NCBI RefSeq assembly: GCF_003943505.1
Contig: NZ_RJPS01000001.1
Span: 212,640 to 276,639, forward strand
Length of the DNA stretch: 64,000 nt
Reading direction: 5' to 3'
From: Streptococcus cristatus
Lineage (GTDB): Bacteria > Bacillota > Bacilli > Lactobacillales > Streptococcaceae
The position numbers and the translations under genes are program-made. Below are positions 47,002 to 56,738 of the stretch, piece by piece; positions within the stretch are counted from its first letter, which is position 1, and each line of letters opens with the position of its first letter. A model generated the notes under the pieces. That model saw nothing but the letters and a program-made list of their open reading frames with translations, was not told the DNA's origin and searched no databases.

Positions 47002-48012
47002 TTATTCCGAATCAATATCTACAACAACGTAGCGGTTAGGCTCATCGCCTTCTGAATAGCTAGTCACACCATCAATTCTTGAGATAATCCGGTGGATGAT
47101 TTTACGCTCACTATTGGACATAGGATCCGTATGCTGGCTGCGACGGTCTTCTAGGGCACGTTGAGCCAATTTTTGCGCATAACTTTGCAAAACTTCTGCC
47201 CGATGCTCCACATAGTCATTTACATTGATAGAAATGTAGAAGCTCTTGGAATATTGATTGTAAAGATAATTCTGAGCCAACAGCTGCAAGGCTTTCAAGA
47301 CTTTACCGTGGTAACCAATCACGCGCCCTGGCTCATTGGTATCAATTTGCATATTGATTGTTCGGCGATTGTGGCTACTAGAAAGAGTCGCTTCAACATC
47401 CATTTCATCCACAATCTTTTGCACATATGTGGTCACACTTGCGACAACTTCTTCAATATTACAATCATCCTCAACCTGGATCCCCAAGTCAAAGAAGGAC
47501 GACTCAGCTGTCTCTTGCTGACTAGGTGCCACTTCTGCTAAAGAGCTATCTTCCTCTGAGTCCTTCAGAGTTTGTGCTTCATCAATCACTTGACTGGTCT
47601 TTAAGAAATCAATTGCACCTGTTTCTTCCAGAATGGTACTGGCATCTTTATCATTTTTAAGAATTTCAGCCTTGATTTTTTCTGAAACAGCTTCACCTTC
47701 GCCTTCGGCCTTCTTGATAGCTGTCACCACTCGCCCTAAGTCGACTGTTGCTTCACTAACACTCTGTACCGGCTCGTTTTGTGCATTGATTTCCTCAGGA
47801 ACTCCTTTTACCGCCTGTTGGTTGGCCTTGGCCACAGTCGTTTCAGCAATCGGCTCCACATCTACCTGCGCAGGCTTCTTGCCAAATAAACCGAGAAAAC
47901 CTTTCTTTTCACGCGAAACAACGGTGATATGTGCTCTCATTCGTGGGATATCCAGCGTTTTTAGTCCATTTTGAATCGCTTCTTCAACACTTGCTCCTGT
48001 AAAAATAACCAT
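47002..48012 (-). CDS. khpB: RNA-binding protein KhpB (Jag/EloR)
   Basis: The 336-residue protein has the Jag-N domain (residues 1-50, FTGASVEEAIQNGL...VSREKKGFLGLFGKKPA), a long acidic, low-complexity linker (about residues 55-185), a KH domain with the GRVIGYHGKVLKAL loop and a C-terminal R3H domain (SNSERKIIHRII). With KhpA it affects cell elongation and division in pneumococcus, where it binds StkP signals. The start is the ATG at 48012; a TTG six bases upstream is closer to the Shine-Dalgarno and cannot be excluded. It lies 18 bp behind yidC. Confidence 0.93.
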   Translation of the reverse strand: MVIFTGASVEEAIQNGLKTLDIPRMRAHITVVSREKKGFLGLFGKKPAQVDVEPIAETTVAKANQQAVKGVPEEINAQNEPVQSVSEATVDLGRVVTAIKKAEGEGEAVSEKIKAEILKNDKDASTILEETGAIDFLKTSQVIDEAQTLKDSEEDSSLAEVAPSQQETAESSFFDLGIQVEDDCNIEEVVASVTTYVQKIVDEMDVEATLSSSHNRRTINMQIDTNEPGRVIGYHGKVLKALQLLAQNYLYNQYSKSFYISINVNDYVEHRAEVLQSYAQKLAQRALEDRRSQHTDPMSNSERKIIHRIISRIDGVTSYSEGDEPNRYVVVDIDSE

Positions 48013-48030
48013 CTGCAAGAGTCCTCCTTT

Positions 48031-48846
48031 TTACTTTTTCTTTTTCTGTGCTTTTTGAAGGGCACGTTTTTTCTTCATTTCCAATTGGCGCTCTGCCTTT
48101 GCCTTTGCTTCACGTTCAGCAATAATCTTAAAAGGATTGCTCAAAAGCAGGGTCTGACCGACTTGATAGGCGTTAGAAACTGTCCAGTAAAGAGCGACCC
48201 CGCTGGCTGCATACACCGCAAAGAAGAAAATCAATACCGGCATCAGGTAGGTCATCACTGCCGTCCCACCATTTTTCTCTGGCAAAGCCTTATTAGATAG
48301 CCAAGTGCTAAAGAAAGTAAAGAGAGCAGCGAGAATAGGTAGGATAAAGGTCGGATCTGTTGTTCCTAGATTAAGCCAGAGGAAGTGACCTGTTTTTAGA
48401 AATTCAACTCGTGTCAGAGCTTGGAAAAGTGCCACAAGCACTGGCATTTGGATAAAGAGCGGAAGGAATGCAGCATAGGGATTGACTCCCATTTCTTTAT
48501 AAAGCTTGCTGGTTTCCTCTGCTAAAGCTGCTCTGCTATCCATATCTTTGCCCGGATATTTTTCCTGAAGCTTCTTGATATGAGGCTGAACTTCCTGCAT
48601 CTTTCTAGATGAGGTCGTCTGAAATTGAAAGACTGGCAACAAGACTGTACGAATAATCAAGGTAAAAAGAATAATCCCGATTCCTGTACTTCCATTAAAG
48701 GACAAGAATTGAATCATCTCCGCAAAGAAATAGACTAATTTCTCCCAAAAATCACTTGAATTAGCGGTCACTTCGCTGGTGCCACAAGCTGTCAGAATGA
48801 GCAGCGAAGCCACTAAAAGAAATCCTATTTTACTCTTCTTTTTCAC
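48031..48846 (-). CDS. yidC: Membrane protein insertase YidC
   Basis: The 271-residue Oxa1/Alb3 family insertase has a lipoprotein signal peptide ending LTACG (Cys at about residue 21), and five membrane segments with the [12 protein letters not shown] and [12 protein letters not shown] regions, including the conserved arginine in [10 protein letters not shown]. It inserts proteins into the membrane with or without Sec. The start is a GTG at 48846 with GGAAGGA upstream; the longer upstream reading comes from the rnpA end. It overlaps rnpA by 17 bp and ends with a lysine-rich tail ([14 protein letters not shown]). Confidence 0.95.
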   Translation of the reverse strand: MKKKSKIGFLLVASLLILTACGTSEVTANSSDFWEKLVYFFAEMIQFLSFNGSTGIGIILFTLIIRTVLLPVFQFQTTSSRKMQEVQPHIKKLQEKYPGKDMDSRAALAEETSKLYKEMGVNPYAAFLPLFIQMPVLVALFQALTRVEFLKTGHFLWLNLGTTDPTFILPILAALFTFFSTWLSNKALPEKNGGTAVMTYLMPVLIFFFAVYAASGVALYWTVSNAYQVGQTLLLSNPFKIIAEREAKAKAERQLEMKKKRALQKAQKKKK

Positions 48847-49189
48847 AAATAAATCCTTCCTGATAAATTCTTGCAACTTTCAAGACATGCAATAAATTTT
48901 GTTCCACTTGGTGGTAGTCCAAAGTTTCAACTCCCTTGCGAGCAATAACAACAAAGTCATCCTTGGTCAAATCCGCCCGATGCTGAACCAAGACATGACG
49001 AATCTTTCTTTTGATACTATTGCGGACAACTGCATTGCCTAGCTTTTTACTGACCGAAATCCCCACTCGAAAATGGCGCTGATCTTTTTCTAATTTATAA
49101 ACGACAAACTTTCGATTGGCAAAATTCTGCCCATCTTTAAAAATCGCCTTGAAATCTTTTTCGCTCTTGACGCGATAGTTTTTTCTCAA
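48830..49189 (-). CDS. rnpA: Ribonuclease P protein component
   Basis: The 119-residue basic protein has the [16 protein letters not shown] start, a [19 protein letters not shown] motif, the RNR-type RNA-binding signature, and a C-terminal helical end. It assists the RNase P RNA in 5' tRNA maturation. The start is a TTG at 49189 with GGAG upstream. It is first in the rnpA-yidC-khpB operon; the RNase P RNA gene itself is not in this window. Confidence 0.96.
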   Translation of the reverse strand: MRKNYRVKSEKDFKAIFKDGQNFANRKFVVYKLEKDQRHFRVGISVSKKLGNAVVRNSIKRKIRHVLVQHRADLTKDDFVVIARKGVETLDYHQVEQNLLHVLKVARIYQEGFICEKEE

Positions 49190-49219
49190 AACTCAACTCC
49201 ATCCACCAAAATTAACTCT

Positions 49220-49225
49220 ATTATA
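49220..49225 (-). promoter_or_regulatory. Extended -10 promoter of rnpA
   Basis: The minus strand reads TGGTATAAT (TG-G-TATAAT) about 30 bp ahead of the TTG start. Confidence 0.65.
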
Positions 49226-49249
49226 CCATATTTTCCCAAAAAGCCAATA

Positions 49250-49279
49250 AGGGCTAGGTGCGAGACGAGCCCTCTTTTT
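49250..49279 (+). terminator. Terminator-like hairpin with no matching plus-strand gene
   Basis: AGGGCT and AGCCCT arms with a 12-base loop are followed by TCTTTTTG on the plus strand, just upstream of rnpA. No plus-strand gene precedes it, so it may be a relic or may block transcription entering from the right-hand side in reverse. Confidence 0.4.
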
Positions 49280-49343
49280 GAATAGTTTTACCGAATGAAA
49301 GAAGTAGTTTGGAGAGAAGAAACCAGCCGCTCAGCTCCAAAAA

Positions 49344-49518
49344 AGAGGCTGGGACAAAAGTCCTAGCCTCTCAATTGTCTTTGGATTGTCGAGCAAGACG
49401 CAGTGGTTGAGTGGACTCTATTACGCTGATTGCATCAGTTTTATATCCCTACTCAACTGTGCGGAGGTGGGACGACGAAATCGAATTCTAACGAATTACC
49501 GATTTCTGTCCCACTCTC
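49344..49518 (+). repeat. Three-hairpin intergenic repeat, copy 3 (175 bp)
   Basis: Its right end ACTCTC runs into the TGA of the lipoprotein gene (49517-49519), so the repeat reaches the stop codon itself. The central stem differs from copies 1 and 5 at several positions (GGACTCTATTACG, GATTGCATCAGT), making this the most diverged copy seen. Confidence 0.93.
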
Positions 49519-50152
49519 ATTTTACACGGTAAAAAACGTCTGGGTGCTCAGAGATACCTTGGGCAATGATGAAGCGATCTCGACTGCTATCAGTCGGATC
49601 CTGCCCGCTAACAGTCTCTCCTGCAGGCAACTTTTTCCCAGCTGGAATAATAGACAAGGCAGCACCTGTAAGATTATGCCAACGAATATTTGTGCGATAA
49701 ATTCCATTTTCATCCAGACCAGCGTAAGTCAGCTCCAACTTGGCAACATCTGATACAAGTCCCTTGGCATCAAATGTATAAGCAACGCCATTGGCATCCT
49801 GCCAAGTACCAGCCATGCTAGAGAAGTCCCCAGAAGCAATGGCCTGCATATCTAAACTAGAGGTTGCGACAGGCTCTTTTTCCCCCTTGCTTTCTGACTT
49901 AGCAGAAGACTCCTTGGTTGCTGGCTCCGAAGGCTCCTGACTGCTAGAGATAGAAGTGTCCGAACTACTTGTTTCAGTAGAAAGCTCTGTCGAACTTTTA
50001 CTCGTTTCCGACTTTTTGGAAGAAGCTGAGCTAGTCGAGCTAACTTTGGAACTGCTAGAAGACGAAGTCGGCTGGTCTTTCTTTTGACTGCAGGCCACTA
50101 ACACAGACGATGTCACCAGAGTTCCAGCCAAGAGAATGATCCATTTTTTCAT
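49517..50152 (-). CDS. Serine-rich lipoprotein with DUF6287-like C-terminal domain
   Basis: The 211-residue protein has a lipoprotein signal peptide ending LVACS (Cys at about residue 21), a long serine/threonine-rich spacer (about residues 25-95) and a C-terminal domain with LDMQAIASGDFSSMAGTW and a VAYTFDAKGLV strand, which resembles DUF6287 of streptococcal surface proteins. The ATG at 50152 has GAGGTG upstream. Its stop codon is directly at the edge of repeat copy 3, while copy 4 lies upstream. Function unknown. Confidence 0.8.
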   Translation of the reverse strand: MKKWIILLAGTLVTSSVLVACSQKKDQPTSSSSSSKVSSTSSASSKKSETSKSSTELSTETSSSDTSISSSQEPSEPATKESSAKSESKGEKEPVATSSLDMQAIASGDFSSMAGTWQDANGVAYTFDAKGLVSDVAKLELTYAGLDENGIYRTNIRWHNLTGAALSIIPAGKKLPAGETVSGQDPTDSSRDRFIIAQGISEHPDVFYRVK

Positions 50153-50228
50153 CTTTAGCACCTCGCAATATTTTCTTGCTCTTGTTCTTGTAACATTATT
50201 GTAACATAAATACAGCTTTTTAGAAAGC

Positions 50229-50405
50229 AAAAGGCTGGGACAAAAGTCCTAGCCTATCAATTGTCTTTGGATTGTCGAGTAAGACGTAGTGGTTGAGTGG
50301 GCTCTACTACGCTGATTTCATCAGCTTTTACAGCCCTACTCAACTGTGCGGAGGTGGGACGACGAAATCGAATTCTAACGAATTACCGATTTCTGTCCCA
50401 CTCTC
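50229..50405 (+). repeat. Three-hairpin intergenic repeat, copy 4 (177 bp)
   Basis: This copy ends four bases before the gltX stop codon (50409-50411 on the minus strand). Compared with copies 1 and 5 it has a few substitutions (start AAAGGCTGGG, GAGTAAGACGTAGTGG). One of these, C to T in the base of the central stem, keeps pairing as G-T. Confidence 0.93.
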
Positions 50406-50408
50406 ATC

Positions 50409-51866
50409 TTATTGAATTTTTTTCAACATATTGTCGATATGCTGGATCGATTTTTCTCGGCCTAATAGGTAAATGGTATCTGGCAATTCTGGGCCATGCA
50501 TTTCACCTGAAACAGCGATACGGATTGGCATGAAGAGGTTCTTGCCCTTGATACCTGTTTCTTTTTGGACGGCTTTGATTTGTGGGAAGATGTTTTCTGT
50601 CACAAATTCATCGTCTGTCATTGCTTCCAGTTTTGCTTTGAAGGCTTCCAACACCACAGGAACAGTTTCACCAGCCATCACTTCTTTCTCTGCTTCCGTC
50701 AACTCTGGGAAGTCTGAGAAGAAGAGGTCTGTCAATGGAACGATTTCATCCACTGACTTCATTTGTGGTTTGTAGAGTTCAACCAATTTCTCAGCCTTGT
50801 CTGTCAAACGGCCCGCTTCTTCCAGGTACGGCTTAGCCAGAGCGAAGATTGTGTCAAAATCTGCATTCTTGATGTATTCGTTGTTCATCCAGTCCAGCTT
50901 CTTCTGGTCAAAGGCAGCTGGAGACTTGCTGAGACGTTTTTCATCAAAGAGCTCAATCAACTCTTGGCGAGAGAAGATCTCATGCTCGCCGCCAGGATTC
51001 CAGCCCAGCAGTGCAATAAAGTTAAAGACTGCTTCTGGCAAGTAACCTTTTTTACGATAATCTTCGATAAACTGTAGGGTATTGGTATCGCGTTTTGACA
51101 ACTTTTTACCAGTCTCAGAGTTGATAATCAGGGTCATGTGAGCAAACTCTGGTGCTTCCCAACCAAGCGCTTCATAAACCATAAGCTGTTTTGGTGTATT
51201 AGCAATGTGGTCGTCTCCACGGATAACATGAGAGATCTGCATATCGTGGTCATCGATGACAACGGCAAAGTTGTAAGTTGGGTAACCGTCTTTCTTTTGA
51301 ATCACCCAGTCACCACCGATATTGCCACCTTCAAACTCGATATCACCTTTGACCATATCATGCCATTTGTAGATACCTGACTCATTGACAGCCAAACGAA
51401 CAGTGGGGATAATTCCTGCTGCTTCACGTTCTGCAATGTAAGCGACTTTTTCTTCCTCACTCATACCAAGATATTCGTTGATGTAGCGTGGTGTTTCACC
51501 TGCTGCTTCTTGGCGCTCGCGCTCAGCAGCCAACTCTTCTTCGGTAACGTAAGATTTGTAGGCCTTTCCTTCCGCTAGCAATTGGTCGATGTATTTCTGA
51601 TACAATTCCAAACGCTCTGATTGGCGATAGTTCTCATGAGTTTCTGGACTTTCATCCCAGTCCATTCCCAACCAACGAAGGTTTTCAAGCTGTGAACGCT
51701 CACCATCTTCAACATGGCGCTTGCGGTCAGTATCTTCGATACGGATGATAAAAGTTCCGCCATGATGACGAGCATAGAGGTAGTTAAAGAGCGCCGTCCG
51801 CGCATTTCCGATGTGTAAAAGTCCAGTTGGACTTGGTGCATAACGCACCCGAATATCTTTTGTCAA
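50409..51866 (-). CDS. gltX: Glutamyl-tRNA synthetase
   Basis: The 485-residue class I synthetase charges tRNA-Glu. It has the [12 protein letters not shown] motif containing the HIGH-type signature (about residues 14-18), the [13 protein letters not shown]-type loop (about residue 255) and an anticodon-binding C-terminal half. The start is a TTG at 51866 with AGGAGA upstream and followed by [14 protein letters not shown]; the longer upstream reading is not family-like. Repeat copy 4 starts four bases after its stop codon. Confidence 0.97.
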   Translation of the reverse strand: MTKDIRVRYAPSPTGLLHIGNARTALFNYLYARHHGGTFIIRIEDTDRKRHVEDGERSQLENLRWLGMDWDESPETHENYRQSERLELYQKYIDQLLAEGKAYKSYVTEEELAAERERQEAAGETPRYINEYLGMSEEEKVAYIAEREAAGIIPTVRLAVNESGIYKWHDMVKGDIEFEGGNIGGDWVIQKKDGYPTYNFAVVIDDHDMQISHVIRGDDHIANTPKQLMVYEALGWEAPEFAHMTLIINSETGKKLSKRDTNTLQFIEDYRKKGYLPEAVFNFIALLGWNPGGEHEIFSRQELIELFDEKRLSKSPAAFDQKKLDWMNNEYIKNADFDTIFALAKPYLEEAGRLTDKAEKLVELYKPQMKSVDEIVPLTDLFFSDFPELTEAEKEVMAGETVPVVLEAFKAKLEAMTDDEFVTENIFPQIKAVQKETGIKGKNLFMPIRIAVSGEMHGPELPDTIYLLGREKSIQHIDNMLKKIQ

Positions 51867-51977
51867 TTTTCGATCTCCTATTTGGGAATAGCAGGAATAT
51901 CTCGCTCCTGCTTTCGTATTCAAACGTTATTATTATATCACATTCTCGACCCAGAATCCGCTGAATCGTATGATTTT

Positions 51978-52757
51978 TTAAGACAGTCTTTCTTCGAGGA
52001 CAAAGTCAATTGGTAGCCAAGCTAAAACCTGCTCCATCTGCTTTTCCCAGTAGTACCACTCATGCGTACCTGGACTGTGGCTGTAAGTAATATCCAAGCC
52101 CAAGTCTTGCAGATTTTTCACAGCCACCTGATTGGCCTCGTAGAGAAAATCCTCTTCACCGCACCATGCCCAAAGCTTGGTCTTTTTATCAGATTGCTTG
52201 GCTATGCTCTCCAGCGAATGAGGACTGCTGGTCCAGTCTTTATAGTCTCCAAAAATCCCTCGCCAGTAGGCTGGTGTTGCTATTTCAACATCATCTGGAT
52301 GACTATCAAGAAAACTCAAAGCCCCTGAAAGACTAGCTGCGCATGAAAAACGGTTAGACTTGAGAGCCAGCTTAAAGGCTCCGTATCCGCCCATGGAAAG
52401 ACCAGCGATAAAATTCTTCTCCCGCTTGTCAGACATATTGGGGAAAAAGCGCTTGAGCACCCGTGGTAGCTCTTCAGCGATGGCTTCGTAATAGTTAAAA
52501 CCGTATTGAGTATCGGTGTACCAGCCATTGCTGGTATTCGGCATGACAACAATCAGATTAGTCGAGCGAACCAGACGTTCGATATTTGAGCGCTTAAGCC
52601 AGCTATTGTGATTACCGTTCATACCATGAAGCAGATACAAAACAGGAATATCCTTATCATCTGGCTTGTCCACGCGCGACGCATCTGGATAGAGAACATT
52701 GACTCCCCACTCCATCTCCAAGGCTTCTGAATAATATTCTATCTGCATCACTGCCAT
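51978..52757 (-). CDS. estA: Tributyrin esterase EstA-like serine esterase
   Basis: The 259-residue alpha/beta hydrolase of the esterase D/EstA group has the [12 protein letters not shown] oxyanion loop, the nucleophile elbow GLSMGGYG (about residue 118), CGEEDFLYE with the acid and GTHEWYYWE with the catalytic histidine (about residue 238). EstA proteins hydrolyse short-chain esters. The ATG at 52757 (MAVMQIEYY) has GAGGAG upstream and matches the pneumococcal protein as I remember it; the long upstream frame is not coding. It lies 160 bp behind rnjB. Confidence 0.9.
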   Translation of the reverse strand: MAVMQIEYYSEALEMEWGVNVLYPDASRVDKPDDKDIPVLYLLHGMNGNHNSWLKRSNIERLVRSTNLIVVMPNTSNGWYTDTQYGFNYYEAIAEELPRVLKRFFPNMSDKREKNFIAGLSMGGYGAFKLALKSNRFSCAASLSGALSFLDSHPDDVEIATPAYWRGIFGDYKDWTSSPHSLESIAKQSDKKTKLWAWCGEEDFLYEANQVAVKNLQDLGLDITYSHSPGTHEWYYWEKQMEQVLAWLPIDFVLEERLS

Positions 52758-52917
52758 CTTTTTTCTCCTCTTGTAAAAACTACTGTTCTTGACTAGGCAG
52801 CACAGCCAGCCACACTCTGAAAGCAAAGCCTGTTCTGCGACCGCCAAAAGATAAGAAAAAGCCGATATTCGACTTTCTCTCTGCAAAATACTGGGAAAGT
52901 TGCTCCCTCGAGTGACT

Positions 52918-54585
52918 CTAGCGAACTTCCATGACAACTGGAAGAATAGCCGGCCGTCGTTTGGTTTGTTCGAAGAGGAACTTGGCCAAACTATCACGAA
53001 CTGCTCCCTTGAGCTCGCCCCAGTCAAAGCTTTCCTGAGCCAGATAGTCTTCCACTGTCTTATTGATCAGGTCAGTACTCTCCCGCAGGATGTCACGGCT
53101 CTTCTTGACATAGACAAATCCACGAGTATGAACCTTGGCTTTGGAAATGATTTTCTTCTCCTTACGATTGACCGTAAGTGCCACGATGAAGATCCCATCT
53201 TCAGACAAGACCTTGCGGTCACGCAGGACGATATTGCCCACATCACCGATAGCATTTCCATCAATCATGACATCCCCTGCTGACACTGCTCCAGCTGGCA
53301 CAAAGTCGCCATTTTCGTAGGCCATGATGCTACCACGCTTTGGTATCAAGATATTTTCTGGTAAAATCCCGACTTCCATGGCTGCCTTGGCATGGGCATC
53401 CAGACCACGGTACTCTCCCTGAATCGGGAAGAGGTACTTGGGTTGCAATAAATTGAGCATGAGCTGCAAATCACGCGCATTGGCATGGCCAGATACACGC
53501 AAGTTTTGGGTGATCAGCTTAACCACGCCACCAGCTTGGTAAATCATATTTTCCACACGCGCCACAACTGCTTCCTTAGCAATAGATGGCGTTGTAACGA
53601 TATAAACCAAGTCTCCGTCTTTGATTTCTACATAACGGTGACGACCAATGGACATCTTGCGCAGGCCATTGATAGGCTCACCCATTCGACCCGTCTCCAA
53701 GATAATCAGCTCATGGTCCTCAAACTTAGACATTTCCTTAGGCTTGATCAAAAGGCGTTCATCCGCTAAGGATAATTTCTTGAGGCGGATAGCCGTACGG
53801 ACGATATTTTCAATATCAAAGCCTGTCAAAACGACGCGACGACCTGTTTCTGCCGCAGCTTCAAAGACCTGCTGGATCCGAGACAGGTTGCTGGCAACCG
53901 CTGCCACGATGACACGCCCATCCCAATCAGAAATCGTGTCCGTAATCTCACGTCCAACCTCGCTTTCACTAGCCACTTGCACGGTGCTGTCAGCGTTGGC
54001 TGAATCACTTAAGAGAGCTAGAACGCCCTCACGACCGATCTCAGCCAAACGGCCGAAATCTGTCGCATAAGATTCGCTGGCAGATTGGTCAAACTTGAAA
54101 TCTCCCGTATAAACAATATTGCCTTCACGCGTCTTAACAACGATTCCCAGGCTCTCTGGAATCGAGTGGGTCGTCCGGAAGAAAGAGACAACCGTTTCGC
54201 CAAATTCAATTTCTGTATTTTCATCGATAACATGAAAATCATTAAACTTCTTAACAGCATCATTGTTTTTGACAAAGAGCTTAGCTAGCTCAATCGTCAA
54301 CTCCGAACCAAAGACTGGTACCTTAGCTTCTGCCAAAAGATAGGGCAGTGCACCGATGGCATCCGCATGACCGTGAGTCAGAAAGACACCTGCAATCCGG
54401 TCTTTATTTTCAAACAAATAATCCATGTTGGGAATGACTACATCTACTCCCAACTGCTCATTTTCTGGGTACTTGAGCCCAGCATCCAGTACAAAAATGG
54501 AATCATCCACTTCGGCGACGTAGAGATTTTTCCCATTCTCGCGAACGCCGCCCAAAGTAATCAGCTTAATCGTGCTTTTACTCAT
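52918..54585 (-). CDS. rnjB: Ribonuclease J2
   Basis: The 555-residue metallo-beta-lactamase/beta-CASP RNase has a HGHADAIG motif (residues about 78-85), where the active J1 paralogue has HGHEDHIG; the missing second histidine is the J2 hallmark. TGDFKFD, a beta-CASP domain and a C-terminal dimerisation part follow. J2 works with J1 in mRNA decay. The ATG at 54585 has AGGAG upstream; the 24-residue upstream extension is not family-like. It has a promoter of its own. Confidence 0.93.
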   Translation of the reverse strand: MSKSTIKLITLGGVRENGKNLYVAEVDDSIFVLDAGLKYPENEQLGVDVVIPNMDYLFENKDRIAGVFLTHGHADAIGALPYLLAEAKVPVFGSELTIELAKLFVKNNDAVKKFNDFHVIDENTEIEFGETVVSFFRTTHSIPESLGIVVKTREGNIVYTGDFKFDQSASESYATDFGRLAEIGREGVLALLSDSANADSTVQVASESEVGREITDTISDWDGRVIVAAVASNLSRIQQVFEAAAETGRRVVLTGFDIENIVRTAIRLKKLSLADERLLIKPKEMSKFEDHELIILETGRMGEPINGLRKMSIGRHRYVEIKDGDLVYIVTTPSIAKEAVVARVENMIYQAGGVVKLITQNLRVSGHANARDLQLMLNLLQPKYLFPIQGEYRGLDAHAKAAMEVGILPENILIPKRGSIMAYENGDFVPAGAVSAGDVMIDGNAIGDVGNIVLRDRKVLSEDGIFIVALTVNRKEKKIISKAKVHTRGFVYVKKSRDILRESTDLINKTVEDYLAQESFDWGELKGAVRDSLAKFLFEQTKRRPAILPVVMEVR

Positions 54586-54704
54586 TTTTACTCCTATCGA
54601 TTTTAGAATCTCCTTTATCAAAGATTCCTTGATTTTATTACTAACGGTCCTTGGCAAGCCAAGTCGAATTACAGTTTTGCAAACAAAGTTTGCACATCTT
54701 AGTC

Positions 54705-54733
54705 ATTATAGCATTTTTTCACGCTTTTTTCAA
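54705..54733 (-). promoter_or_regulatory. Promoter of rnjB
   Basis: The minus strand has TTGAAA (54728-54733), a 17-bp spacer and TATAAT (54705-54710) with extended TG-C. The leader to the ATG is about 110 bases and contains an imperfect CCAAG/CTTGG-type hairpin near 54645. Confidence 0.7.
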
Positions 54734-54889
54734 AACAAAGGAAACCTATAGAATGAGCAGCAAATCTAAGGATAGTAGTTTGATACAGCAAGTCTCTGGT
54801 CACTTCTTCCTTCATAATTCAAAATGCGAAGAAAGGCACCTCCCAGTTTCATTTTAGAAGACAGCTTTTATAAACTAGATCTACTCACA

Positions 54890-54933
54890 AGATAAAAAAT
54901 AATAGAACCTAGTCTGAGACTAGATTCTATTAT
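54890..54933 (-). terminator. Terminator of the GH1 glycosidase gene
   Basis: A 16-bp imperfect stem (ATAATAGAATCTAGTCT and its complement, 54899-54933) is followed by a T-rich tract on the minus strand. It is about 95 bp beyond the stop codon at 55028; the part between (54934-55027) contains a CTGATC/GATCAG stem but no gene I can support. Confidence 0.8.
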
Positions 54934-55027
54934 CCGAGCAGGATACCCTAAGCTGATCTCCTGAAATTGATCAGAAGATTAGTTGGGAAACCGCCCTATC
55001 TTATATAGGCTGAATGGATGAACAGAC

Positions 55028-56410
55028 TTACTCAAAGCCATTGTTTTGGCTTAATTCTTTAAACCAGTGCCCTGATTTTTTGATCGTCCGTTCTTGGGTT
55101 TCTAGATTGAGCTCGATCAATCCGTAGCGGTTCTTATAGCTATTGAGCCAAGACCAACAATCGATAAAGGTCCACATGAGATAGCCTGTACAGTTGGCCC
55201 CGTCCTGGATGGCACGATGGAGCTGGCGCAGATGGCCTTTAACAAAGTCTATCCGGTAATCGTCTTGGATCATGCCATTTTCACGGAATTTCTCTTCACC
55301 TTCGACTCCCATGCCATTTTCCGTCAGCATCCACTCAATATTGCCATAGTTTTCCTTGATGTTTTGTGCAATATCGTAGATTCCTTGCTCATAGATTTCC
55401 CAGCCACGGTGAGGATTAATCTTGCGACCAAGCATGACATAAGGCTCATAGAAATGATCTGGCAGAAGCGGCGATTCTGGATGTTTCAAATACTTGGGCG
55501 CTGCAACCCGCAGAGGCTGATAGTAATTGACACCCAAAAAGTCGACCGTATTTTCCCGAATCGCTTGCAACTGCTCCTCAGTCGTAGCTGGTAAAAGATC
55601 ATGCTCGCACAAAAGATCGACCAGCTCTGCTGGATAATGCCCCAAAACAGATGGATCCAAGAAAGACTTGGCTTGGAAAAGCTCGGCAATGCGAGCCGCC
55701 TTCAAGTCCGCTGGATGCTGACTGCGTGGATAAGCAGGTGTCAGATTTAGGATAATGCCGATTTTGTAGTCTGCTCCAACCTCATGACAGGCTTTCACTG
55801 CTAAAGAACTAGCTAGTTGGGTATGATAAGCCACCTTAACCGCAGCCCGAGCGTCCACTTTATTAGGATAATGTCCATCGTAGAAATAGCCAAACTCAAC
55901 TGGTACGATAGGCTCGTTAAAGGTCACCCACTGATCCACCAAGTCACCGTAGCTTTCAAAGCAGAAACGAGCATAATCTACATAAGCATCAACTGTATCC
56001 AAGCTTTCCCAACCTTCTTGCGCTTCCTGCAAGGCAAAGGGCAGGTCAAAATGATACAGATTGACAATCAACCGAATGCCCTTGGACTTGATTCTTTCAA
56101 AGACCTTGCGGTAGAAGTCAACACCGACTTGATTAACCGGACCACGACCATCTGGAAAAATCCGTGACCATTGGATAGAGGTCCGAAAGGCCGTGTGGCC
56201 TGTTTCGACTAAAAGGTCGATATCTCGCTCCCAATTTTCATAAAAAGCGGATGCCTTGTCAGGGCCAATTTCGTTATAGAAACGATGAGGTTCTTGGCTA
56301 AACCAATAGTCCCAAATGTTGTCTCCCTTTCCATCTCCTGAAATTCGTCCCTCCGTTTGCGGACCCGATGTAGAAGATCCCCAGACGAAACCTTTTGGAA
56401 ATTGAATCAT
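55028..56410 (-). CDS. 6-phospho-beta-glucosidase / glycoside hydrolase family 1
   Basis: The 460-residue GH1 enzyme hydrolyses phosphorylated or free beta-glucosides in the cytoplasm. It has the FVWGSSTSGPQTEG start, the acid/base WVTFNEP (about residue 169) and the nucleophile in LTENGMG (about residue 359), with a WTFIDCWSW loop. It resembles the BglA group of streptococci. The genes around it (msmK downstream in the minus direction) do not include a beta-glucoside PTS, so the substrate is uncertain. It is monocistronic. Confidence 0.88.
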   Translation of the reverse strand: MIQFPKGFVWGSSTSGPQTEGRISGDGKGDNIWDYWFSQEPHRFYNEIGPDKASAFYENWERDIDLLVETGHTAFRTSIQWSRIFPDGRGPVNQVGVDFYRKVFERIKSKGIRLIVNLYHFDLPFALQEAQEGWESLDTVDAYVDYARFCFESYGDLVDQWVTFNEPIVPVEFGYFYDGHYPNKVDARAAVKVAYHTQLASSLAVKACHEVGADYKIGIILNLTPAYPRSQHPADLKAARIAELFQAKSFLDPSVLGHYPAELVDLLCEHDLLPATTEEQLQAIRENTVDFLGVNYYQPLRVAAPKYLKHPESPLLPDHFYEPYVMLGRKINPHRGWEIYEQGIYDIAQNIKENYGNIEWMLTENGMGVEGEEKFRENGMIQDDYRIDFVKGHLRQLHRAIQDGANCTGYLMWTFIDCWSWLNSYKNRYGLIELNLETQERTIKKSGHWFKELSQNNGFE

Positions 56411-56545
56411 ATTTTATTTACCTCTCGATTTATCTTTACACCTCATTATATAAATACCTTCTGCAAAAGGAAAGCAACAGTCTATTCAAATTTCTCTACT
56501 GATTAAAGACATTTTTGATTTGGAAGACTAAAAGTTCATTCAAAA

Positions 56546-56722
56546 AGAGAGTGGGACAGAAATCGGTAATTCGTTAGAATTCGATTTCGTCGTCCCACCT
56601 CCGCACAGTTGAGTAGGGCTGTAAAAGCTGATGAAATCAGCGTAGTAGAGCCCACTCAACCACTGCGTCTTGCTCGACAATCCAAAGACAATTGAGAGGC
56701 TAGGACTTTTGTCCCAGCCTCT
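56546..56722 (-). repeat. Three-hairpin intergenic repeat, copy 5 (177 bp, inverted)
   Basis: This copy is in the opposite orientation to copies 1-4. Its reverse complement equals copy 1 except for one base (CCCAC in place of CCTAC). Its GAGGCTGG end lies 17 bp from the msmK stop codon. With the repeat removed, the rest of 56411-56738 holds a TATAAT-like sequence for the GH1 gene and nothing else I can support. Confidence 0.93.
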
Positions 56723-56738
56723 TCATCATTTTTACTGA

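Noticed and set aside
27336-50533. Open frames inside repeat copies 1-4 encoding a shared peptide segment (GLYYADF..., then TQLCGGGTTKSNSNELPIS)
   Set aside because: The frames are the same repeat sequence read through its stems. They lack ribosome-binding sites, differ in their ends and starts, and the nucleotide conservation follows the hairpins, not codon positions.
52758-53027. N-terminal extension of the esterase frame (90 extra codons)
   Set aside because: It overlaps the 3' end of rnjB, is not family-like, and the ATG at 52757 has a clear GAGGAG site.
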